The notes below the pieces were generated by a model that searched no databases, was not told the DNA's origin, and saw only the letters and a list, made by a program, of their open reading frames with translations. A stretch of DNA of 5,558 nt, taken from the NCBI GenBank assembly GCA_030599445.1, contig JAUVOA010000117.1, positions 1 to 5,558 on the forward strand, given 5' to 3'. Position 1 is the stretch's first letter. The number at the start of each line of letters is the position of its first letter. Positions 1 through 4,406 of this stretch are shown one piece after another. A program made the translations under genes and the position numbers. This DNA comes from Atribacterota bacterium (GTDB lineage: Bacteria; Atribacterota; Phoenicimicrobiia; Phoenicimicrobiales; Phoenicimicrobiaceae).

Positions 1-117
1 CTTATTAACTCATCCCAGAGGTCAAAAAAATAACCTTTTTTAATTTTTTTATAACTTAATATTAATACGACAAAGGTTTTAAAAAATCCTGCTTTTTAAA
101 AGAAAAAGTTTTTTACA

Positions 118-145
118 AGATGCGAGTTGCAAGGTACAAGTTGCA
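118..145. repeat. Heptamer tandem repeat, four degenerate units
   Basis: The units AGATGCG, AGTTGCA, AGGTACA and AGTTGCA follow each other without gaps; units two and four are identical and the others differ by two or three bases. This resembles the short heptanucleotide tandem repeats that occur between genes in several bacterial groups, such as the cyanobacterial STRR type. No coding role is apparent. Confidence 0.6.
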
Positions 146-169
146 TGTTTTTAGAAAAGAGGGGGGGAA

Positions 170-211
170 TGGATTACCGCGCTTTCTCCGAAAGCTCATA
201 GTAACAGAGGG
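170..211. repeat. Degenerate dispersed-repeat-like element with hairpin
   Basis: GGATTACCGC leads into GCTTTC-TCC-GAAAGC (181-195, a perfect six-pair stem) and then GTAACAGAGGG. This layout resembles the common intergenic repeat form GGATTnCC...AATGACAGAGGG that I recall from many bacterial genomes. A partial match to its right end, GTAATGACAGAGGG, occurs at 641-654. The assignment rests on recollection and pattern, not on a search. Confidence 0.4.
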
Positions 212-245
212 ATTAAAACTAACAATATTTACTTAAAAACAATTA

Positions 246-268
246 TCAAGGGGACGGTTCTTCTGACA
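246..268. repeat. GGGGACGGTTCTTCTGAC-type repeat fragment
   Basis: The segment containing AAGGGGACGGTTCTTCTGAC resembles short dispersed repeats often found near REP-associated (Y1) transposases in anaerobic bacteria. No transposase is in the window, so if the identity is right this is an orphan copy or a remnant. Confidence 0.35.
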
Positions 269-280
269 ATCCACTCACTC

Positions 281-304
281 AAACCCTTATAAAATAAGGC
301 TTTC
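281..304 (-). repeat. CCTTAT/ATAAGG palindromic repeat, copy 1 (inverted)
   Basis: AAACCCTTATAAAATAAGG followed by CTTTC. The stem is CCTTAT (285-290) with ATAAGG (294-299) around AAA. Read on the minus strand it begins GAAAGCCTTAT, the same order as the copies at 412 and 688, so it is oriented opposite to them. Confidence 0.65.
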
Positions 305-411
305 CGCCCACACCCAAAATAAGCCATTTTAAGCTACCTTAAGCGCCTATTTCAAAAATAAGAACAATCACCTTCCCCCACCTCAAGAAACGCTGCTACG
401 ACGATATTTCT

Positions 412-439
412 CTGAAAGCCTTATTTTACAAGGCTTTCA
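412..439 (+). repeat. CCTTAT/ATAAGG palindromic repeat, copy 2 (strongest hairpin)
   Basis: TGAAAGCCTT (413-422) pairs perfectly with AAGGCTTTCA (430-439) around the seven-base loop ATTTTAC. This ten-pair stem is the best hairpin in the window. It has no T-rich tail on either strand, which argues against an intrinsic terminator. Confidence 0.75.
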
Positions 440-446
440 AGCTCAT

Positions 447-462
447 AAAAATGTACATTTTT
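447..462. repeat. Perfect 16-bp palindrome
   Basis: AAAAATGTACATTTTT reads the same on both strands over all 16 bases. It starts eight bases after the hairpin at 412-439. It could be an operator-like site, but no gene start is near it, so its function is unknown. Confidence 0.6.
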
Positions 463-532
463 GCCCTTTTTTACCTCATTTTCTTCATATTTTCGAAGCA
501 CTGATACTATCCTATATAACAAAAAAACGCAG

Positions 533-543
533 AAACCCTTATA
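533..543 (-). repeat. CCTTAT repeat, half copy
   Basis: AAACCCTTATA is identical to the first 11 bases of the copy at 281-304, but the second arm is missing (TTTTCTATG follows). It is a half-site, or a chance match in A/T-rich DNA. Confidence 0.35.
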
Positions 544-643
544 TTTTCTATGTTTTAGAGCTTTACTATTTTTTTATATAAAAACTGATAATCCTCTAAT
601 TCTATATATATTAATCTCTCTTGTTTATGCCGTATCTTTCGTA

Positions 644-691
644 ATGACAGAGGGTGAAGTGTGTAAAATCTGTGGGAAAAGGCCTTCCTGA
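644..691 (+). pseudogene. Possible remnant of a ribosomal protein L28 (rpmB) N-terminus
   Basis: A short frame from ATG 644 (or GTG 659, with AGAGGG four bases upstream) reads ...VCKICGKRPS and then stops at TGA 689-691. CxICGKxP is how many L28 proteins begin. The stop falls where the palindromic repeat starts at 688, as if the rest of the gene had been replaced by the repeat. No L28-like sequence follows on any frame. At about ten matching residues this may well be chance, and the AATGACAGAGGG part also resembles a dispersed repeat. Confidence 0.2.
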
Positions 692-716
692 AAGCCTTAT
701 AAAATAAGGGATTCAG
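688..716 (+). repeat. CCTTAT/ATAAGG palindromic repeat, copy 4
   Basis: CTGAAAGCCTTAT (688-700) and ATAAGGGATTCAG (704-716) pair at 11 of 13 positions around AAA. The first 11 bases are identical to those at 412-422 and 965-975. Confidence 0.7.
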
Positions 717-819
717 AAAAAAACACCGTATACGCCTTTAGACGCATAATTTTAAAAAATAGGTACTTTACCCCTTAAAAAATCGCACTTTTTTGACTAA
801 AATTTCACTCTTTTAAAAA

Positions 820-849
820 CTGAAAGTAGCTATTTATAAGGGTTTTAAG
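820..849 (+). repeat. CCTTAT/ATAAGG repeat, degenerate copy 5
   Basis: It begins CTGAAAG and ends ATAAGGGTTTTAAG, sharing both ends and the 30-base length with the copy at 965-994, but the left inner arm has decayed so the stem is lost. It is followed by a second TTTTAAGA directly repeating the bases at 843-850. Confidence 0.45.
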
Positions 850-894
850 ATTTTAAGAAGGCAAAAATAGGCCAAAAATGGGGGTCGTAATTGC

Positions 895-911
895 CAATTT
901 TTCGAAAATTG
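895..911. repeat. Short inverted repeat CAATTTT/AAAATTG
   Basis: CAATTTT (895-901) and AAAATTG (905-911) form a perfect seven-pair stem around TCG, flanked by GCC and GGC that could extend it with a bulge. A second small hairpin, GCAC-TCTAC-GTGC, lies at 926-938. Neither has a terminator-like tail. Confidence 0.45.
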
Positions 912-964
912 AGGCCCGTTTGAAGGCACTCTACGTGCGTAAAAAGGGCATTCCTGAAGGGGGT

Positions 965-994
965 CTGAAAGCCTTGTAAATAAAGGGTTTTAAG
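965..994 (+). repeat. CCTTAT/ATAAGG palindromic repeat, copy 6
   Basis: CTGAAAGCCTTGTAAATAAA followed by GGGTTTTAAG. It matches the copy at 688 in its left 11 bases and the copy at 820 in its right 10 bases. The stem is weakened by G for A and A for T changes in the two arms. Confidence 0.6.
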
Positions 995-1016
995 TAGGGG
1001 TAAATATATCAAAATA

Positions 1017-1030
1017 AGGACATATGTCCT
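1017..1030 (-). terminator. Possible weak terminator after glpK
   Basis: AGGACATATGTCCT is a perfect 14-bp palindrome 21 bases beyond the glpK stop. As RNA it would form a stem of AGGAC with GTCCT around an ATAT loop, followed on the minus strand by an interrupted T-rich tail (TTATTTT). The stem is short for an intrinsic terminator, so an alternative is a protein-binding palindrome. Its place at the end of the gene set favours termination. Confidence 0.4.
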
Positions 1031-1049
1031 CCTAACATCCCCCTAACAT
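1028..1049. repeat. 11-bp tandem duplication beside the glpK stop
   Basis: CCTCCTAACAT is followed directly by CCCCCTAACAT, matching at 10 of 11 positions. The pair ends one base from the glpK stop codon and overlaps the right end of the 14-bp palindrome. It is most simply a slippage duplication in the 3' untranslated region. Confidence 0.7.
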
Positions 1050-1050
1050 T

Positions 1051-2550
1051 TTATTCTTCTTTTTCTTCCCATTTTAGAGATCTACTGACTGCTTTCTTCC
1101 AACCCTTATATAATTTTTCTTTTGTTTTCTTTTCCATATTGGGGGAAAATTCTTTATCTGCTTTCCATTTCTGAGCAATCTCCTCTTTGTCTTTCCAATA
1201 ACCAACCGCTAAACCAGAAAGATATGCTGCTCCTAAAGCAGTAGTTTCAACAATCTGAGGTCTTACCACGGGAACTCCTAAAATATCGGATTGGAATTGC
1301 ATTAGGAAATTATCTCTTACTGCTCCGCCATCCACTTTCAGTTTTTTTAAATTAATTCCTGAATCTTTCTGAATAACTTCCAGGACATCACGGCTTTGAT
1401 AAGCTATTGATTCCTCTGCTGCTCTTAGGATATGTTCTTTCTTTGCCCCCCGGGTTAGACCTACAATAATACCCCGAGCATACATATCCCAATAGGGGGC
1501 ACCAAGACCCACAAATGCGGGGACTAAATAAACTCCATTAGTATCTTTAACTTTTAAGGCATATTTTTCAATTTCATCCGAACTTTTTATCAGACCGATT
1601 TCATCTCTTAACCATTGGACTACTGCTCCGCCGATAAAAATACTCCCTTCTAAAGCATATTCTACTTTACCATTAACCCCCCAGGCAATAGTAGTCAAAA
1701 GACCATTCTTGGAGGGAACAATTTTTTCTCCGGTATTCATCAAGATAAAACATCCGGTTCCATAAGTATTTTTGGCCATACCCGTTTCATAACAGGCCTG
1801 GCCAAAAAGGGCTGCCTGCTGGTCTCCGGCATCACCAGAGATGGGAATTTCTGCTCCAAATATTTCCTTATCTGTACTGCCATAAATATAACTTGAAGGC
1901 AGAGCTTTAGGGAGCATCTCTCGGGGAATATCCAGTTCTGTTAATATCTCCTCATCCCAATCGAGATTATGGATATTAAATAACATTGTGCGAGAAGCAT
2001 TAGAATAGTCGATTACGTGAGTTTTGCCTTTAGTTAGATTCCAGATAAGCCAGCTGTCCACTGTACCAAATAAAACTTCTCCTTTTTGGGCTTTCTTCCT
2101 GACCCCACTTACATTATCTAACATCCACTTAATCTTGGTGCCGGAAAAATAGGCATCAACTACCAGCCCGGTCTTCTTTTGGATAATCTTTGCCAGCCCT
2201 TTCTTTTTAAGCTGGTCACATATCGGGGCAGTCCTTCGACATTGCCATACGATAGCATTATAAACCGGTTTACCGTTTTTTTTATCCCAGACTATAGTAG
2301 TCTCTCTCTGATTAGTTATGCCGATAGCAGCTATATCAACCGCTTCTAAACCAGCCTTTTCTAAAACAGTTTTTGCCACTTCTATCTGAGAAGACCAAAT
2401 TTCCATGGGGTCATGTTCTACCCAACCAGGTTTAGGATAGATTTGTTTAAATTCTTTACTGGCAGTACTTATTATAGTTCCACTATGATTAAAAATTATT
2501 GCTCGAGAACCGGTAGTACCCTGATCCAGAGCCATGATATATTTTGCCAA
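1051..2550 (-). CDS. glpK: Glycerol kinase
   Basis: This cytoplasmic FGGY-family kinase makes sn-glycerol 3-phosphate from glycerol and ATP. I chose the TTG at 2548-2550: it gives MAKYIMALDQGTTGSR, the standard GlpK N-terminus, and lies six bases after the Shine-Dalgarno GGAGGTG. An in-frame GTG at 2557-2559 is part of that Shine-Dalgarno itself, so I reject it. The product is 499 residues, normal for GlpK. In this numbering, the ATP loop DQGTTGSR is at 9-16, TNQRET (glycerol-contacting Arg-Glu) at 79-84, YNAIVWQCRRT at 97-107, YFSGTKIKWMLDN (FGGY signature) at 134-146, SGDAGDQQAALFGQ with catalytic Asp243 at 238-251, NTYGTGCF at 261-268, and the second FGGY signature DGGAVRDNFLMQFQSD at 407-422. 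The His found before F-[FY]-G in PTS-regulated Firmicute GlpK is absent (KEIFG), so HPr-type activation looks unlikely. It is the last gene of the set, 81 bases after the isomerase gene. Confidence 0.96.
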   Translation of the reverse strand: MAKYIMALDQGTTGSRAIIFNHSGTIISTASKEFKQIYPKPGWVEHDPMEIWSSQIEVAKTVLEKAGLEAVDIAAIGITNQRETTIVWDKKNGKPVYNAIVWQCRRTAPICDQLKKKGLAKIIQKKTGLVVDAYFSGTKIKWMLDNVSGVRKKAQKGEVLFGTVDSWLIWNLTKGKTHVIDYSNASRTMLFNIHNLDWDEEILTELDIPREMLPKALPSSYIYGSTDKEIFGAEIPISGDAGDQQAALFGQACYETGMAKNTYGTGCFILMNTGEKIVPSKNGLLTTIAWGVNGKVEYALEGSIFIGGAVVQWLRDEIGLIKSSDEIEKYALKVKDTNGVYLVPAFVGLGAPYWDMYARGIIVGLTRGAKKEHILRAAEESIAYQSRDVLEVIQKDSGINLKKLKVDGGAVRDNFLMQFQSDILGVPVVRPQIVETTALGAAYLSGLAVGYWKDKEEIAQKWKADKEFSPNMEKKTKEKLYKGWKKAVSRSLKWEEKEE

Positions 2551-2556
2551 CCTTAA

Positions 2557-2563
2557 CACCTCC
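2557..2563 (-). promoter_or_regulatory. Shine-Dalgarno that decides the glpK start
   Basis: On the minus strand this reads GGAGGTG, complementary to the 16S rRNA tail, six bases before the TTG at 2548-2550. It overlaps the in-frame GTG that would otherwise give a three-residue longer protein, so translation should begin at the TTG. A second CGGAG lies about 13 bases further upstream, giving a duplicated motif of less certain meaning. Confidence 0.75.
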
Positions 2564-2603
2564 GAATATTACTCCGATATTTGTTTCGTTTAAAATATAA
2601 TAA

Positions 2604-2626
2604 CATTTTTTAAAATTAAAAAATAA
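2604..2626 (-). repeat. A/T-only inverted repeat downstream of the isomerase gene (copy 2)
   Basis: In the gap between the isomerase stop and glpK, the minus strand holds TTTTTTAA and TTAAAAAA arms separated by TT, capable of an A/U-only hairpin. The 23-base segment is nearly identical to one at 3192-3213, differing by one extra T. It is too weak and GC-free to be a convincing terminator. It might act in mRNA stability or processing, or simply be a small duplication. Confidence 0.5.
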
Positions 2627-2631
2627 AAAAA

Positions 2632-3168
2632 TTAATCATTTAATACTCTTTTAATACGTGGATCAGTAAATATATCACTAGCATCATCACTTGGAGAAGA
2701 AAATTCTGAAATAACTGCTCCCTCCTCTCCTGCCTGAAACCAATGGAGAGTATTTTTATCAATGGTATATTGATCCCCGGGCAATAGGATAATTTCATGA
2801 TATACGGAATAACATTTTTCATCTCCCGCTGGAGGATGAGTCTTCGGATTTTCGGTTTTCTCACCTTCTGTATAGAGGTATACCTTACCATATCTACAAC
2901 GAAACGTTTCCCTTTTTCCCTCCCTACCATTATGATCAGGATGGCGATGTTCAGGACAGGTTTGACGAGGAAACAAAACCATTTCTTTCGCACAATACCT
3001 CGAGTTATTTATATATACTACTAAAACAACACCGGTTCTTTCAAAATCATTTAACCCAAGATCGACAATTTCCATATTTTCCTTCTCTTGTGAAGAAAGA
3101 ACAATAGCTGCTTCTTTAAAATATTTAAGAGCTCTTGCCTTTATTCTTTCTTTTTCTTCTTCTCTCAT
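2632..3168 (-). CDS. D-lyxose ketol-isomerase (D-mannose isomerase activity likely), cupin fold
   Basis: This is a small metal-dependent sugar isomerase of the D-lyxose isomerase family, converting D-lyxose to D-xylulose; family members usually also interconvert D-mannose and D-fructose. The single cupin barrel has CPEHRHPD near residues 71-78, giving metal ligands His74 and His76, then KRETFR with Glu87, and TLHWFQAG with His142. The spacing matches the four ligands I recall for the Bacillus subtilis enzyme YdaE (69, 71, 82, 137), shifted by five. The length of 178 residues suits the short form (YdaE about 167); the E. coli O157 type is longer, about 227. An N-terminal charged helix precedes the barrel. 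The end, EFSSPSDDASDIFTDPRIKR, is also family-like. The ATG start has AAGGGAG just upstream. The gene sits 45 bases after the kinase gene, so isomerisation followed by phosphorylation is a natural reading. The family is clear; preference for lyxose or mannose cannot be read from sequence. Confidence 0.9.
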   Translation of the reverse strand: MREEEKERIKARALKYFKEAAIVLSSQEKENMEIVDLGLNDFERTGVVLVVYINNSRYCAKEMVLFPRQTCPEHRHPDHNGREGKRETFRCRYGKVYLYTEGEKTENPKTHPPAGDEKCYSVYHEIILLPGDQYTIDKNTLHWFQAGEEGAVISEFSSPSDDASDIFTDPRIKRVLND

Positions 3169-3191
3169 TTTTCTCCCTTCCTTATTCTCAT

Positions 3192-3213
3192 CATTTTTAA
3201 AATTAAAAAATAA
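3192..3213 (-). repeat. A/T-only inverted repeat directly after the kinase stop (copy 1)
   Basis: This 22-base segment begins immediately after the TGA stop of the PfkB kinase and can form an A/U-only hairpin on the minus strand. It matches the segment at 2604-2626 apart from one T. It lies upstream of the Shine-Dalgarno of the isomerase gene and occupies half of the 45-base gap. Confidence 0.5.
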
Positions 3214-4365
3214 TCATCCAACCTGATCTTTAGGACCTTTCCAAATCTTATATTGGTAATCATATTTCCAATTGTTTGTAGGAATAGAAAGTGATAAGCG
3301 CTCCCACCCAGAGTTTATCCTGCTTATCACTTCAGGCAAAGGTCGAATCCCTCCGGTAGCATCAACCGCTTCTACACAACAGGCACCAACAGCAGTGGCT
3401 AAGGTAATAGACTTTTCCGGTTCCCCCCCATCTAAAAGTTGAGCTAAAAATCCAGCAATAGTAGCATCCCCGGTTCCAGTAGTTCCTTTAACTTTTGTGG
3501 CAAAACAAGGAGATAAAAGCTGACGATAATTCCACTGGCTGGGGTTAATTATCCTCGATAAATTACTTTTTTCTATTTGGTGTGTTCTCAAATATAGACC
3601 TTGGTCACCAAGTTTTATTGCAACCACATTCGTCCCATAATCAATTAATTGCCTGGCTAATTGATCTAATAATACAACATCAATTCTTTCTTTCTTTTCT
3701 GAAATATTATAAAATTTCTCTGGATTTAGCATATACAACAGTTCATCAATACTGGGCATAAAAATATCTACCATAGGTAAAACGTTTTTAAAGAATTTGT
3801 ACCAATCTATTTTACCGGCAGGAGATTCAGGGTCCGGCATAGCCATATCCAAACTGGTAATTATATTCATCTTTCTAACTCTTCGAAACATTTTTACCAG
3901 TTCTTCTCCCGCGTTCTCATAAAATTTCTTCATTAAAGGAGGATATCCAAAATGGAATATGCGGCCACTTTTTATTTTTTCATAAGGAATATCATTCGCA
4001 TTAAAGGTATGATTAGGTCCGGGATAATGTAAAAAGACCCGATCAGTATCTGGCGGGTTTAAAACAATAGTATAGGAAGAAATCTCATTTTCACTAATAA
4101 TCATATTTTCTACCAAAGTTTTGTCTTCTTTCTGTAAAATCTCTAAAATAACCTTTCCAAAGGCGTCTGACCCAATTTTTCCTAACAAAGTTGTACTAAT
4201 ACCCAATTTTTTAAGAGTTATTCCTGTATTAGCTACAGCTCCCCCGGTCGATAATTTTAATCCTGACATTTCCAGAATATGTCCTGGAATAATCGTCTTA
4301 ATACTCCCAATCCTCCAATCCGGAATAATATCTAAACAAATATGACCTGTAATAATTATATCCAT
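3214..4365 (-). CDS. PfkB/ribokinase-family carbohydrate kinase, substrate unknown
   Basis: This is an ATP-dependent cytoplasmic kinase of the ribokinase/PfkB fold, which phosphorylates a sugar or nucleoside hydroxyl. The N-terminal strand MDIIITGHICLDI is typical. The first signature lies at residues 41-70 (GGAVANTG, then GKIGSDAFG), which bind substrate and shape the lid. PSIDELLYM at 204-212 occupies the usual N/D-x-x-E region, and VAIKLGDQGLYLR at 248-260 is the usual strand before the active site. The second signature GTTGTGDATIAGFLAQL at 294-310 contains the anion hole and presumed catalytic base Asp300; it has GTGD instead of the commoner GAGD. At 383 residues it is longer than most family members (about 300-330), with extra sequence around 261-293 and a C-terminal tail after about 350 rich in Trp and Tyr. 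The ATG is preceded by GGGAGA six bases away. The neighbours suggest a ketose such as fructose, but the sequence alone does not identify the substrate. Confidence 0.88.
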   Translation of the reverse strand: MDIIITGHICLDIIPDWRIGSIKTIIPGHILEMSGLKLSTGGAVANTGITLKKLGISTTLLGKIGSDAFGKVILEILQKEDKTLVENMIISENEISSYTIVLNPPDTDRVFLHYPGPNHTFNANDIPYEKIKSGRIFHFGYPPLMKKFYENAGEELVKMFRRVRKMNIITSLDMAMPDPESPAGKIDWYKFFKNVLPMVDIFMPSIDELLYMLNPEKFYNISEKKERIDVVLLDQLARQLIDYGTNVVAIKLGDQGLYLRTHQIEKSNLSRIINPSQWNYRQLLSPCFATKVKGTTGTGDATIAGFLAQLLDGGEPEKSITLATAVGACCVEAVDATGGIRPLPEVISRINSGWERLSLSIPTNNWKYDYQYKIWKGPKDQVG

Positions 4366-4406
4366 AAAATTCTCCCATTTGAAAAATATAAAATATTTTT
4401 GTTAAT

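Larger units (their letters stand above)
1..1050. other. Repeat-rich intergenic region without a convincing gene
   Basis: About 1 kb downstream of glpK has stop codons in all frames and no reading frame with a ribosome binding site and recognisable product. It is very A/T rich, with short C/G clusters in hairpins. It contains six full or partial copies of a CCTTAT...ATAAGG palindromic repeat, a heptamer tandem, two short segments resembling dispersed intergenic repeats, a 16-bp palindrome and several short hairpins, listed separately. Stretches 1-117 and 720-819 show only A/T-rich sequence to me. No transposase, integrase, tRNA or CRISPR array is present. Confidence 0.7.

Noticed and set aside
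412..462. An intrinsic terminator at the ten-pair hairpin
   Set aside because: There is no T tract directly after the stem on either strand and no gene ending next to it.
461..691. A 76-codon plus-strand frame starting at TTG with hydrophobic stretches
   Set aside because: The TTG sits at the end of the 16-bp palindrome with no Shine-Dalgarno sequence, the composition is that of translated A/T-rich DNA, and the frame runs into a repeat. Only its last dozen codons look like anything, and they are noted separately.
281..994. A CRISPR array formed by the CCTTAT/ATAAGG repeats
   Set aside because: The repeats are degenerate and in mixed orientation, the intervals (118-158 bases) are far longer than CRISPR spacers, and no cas gene is present.
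2551..2631. A separate promoter for glpK in the 81-base gap
   Set aside because: The gap is almost pure A/T, so -10-like words occur by chance, and no convincing TTGACA-like -35 at proper spacing was found.
2640..2993. A 117-codon minus-strand frame inside the isomerase gene
   Set aside because: It lies wholly within the D-lyxose isomerase coding sequence in another frame; the isomerase frame has the clear family motifs.
2797..3024. A 75-codon plus-strand frame opposite the isomerase gene
   Set aside because: It is antisense to a well-supported gene and has no recognisable product.
4121..4345. A 74-codon plus-strand frame opposite the PfkB kinase gene
   Set aside because: It is the complement of the conserved N-terminal kinase motifs, so it is an antisense shadow.
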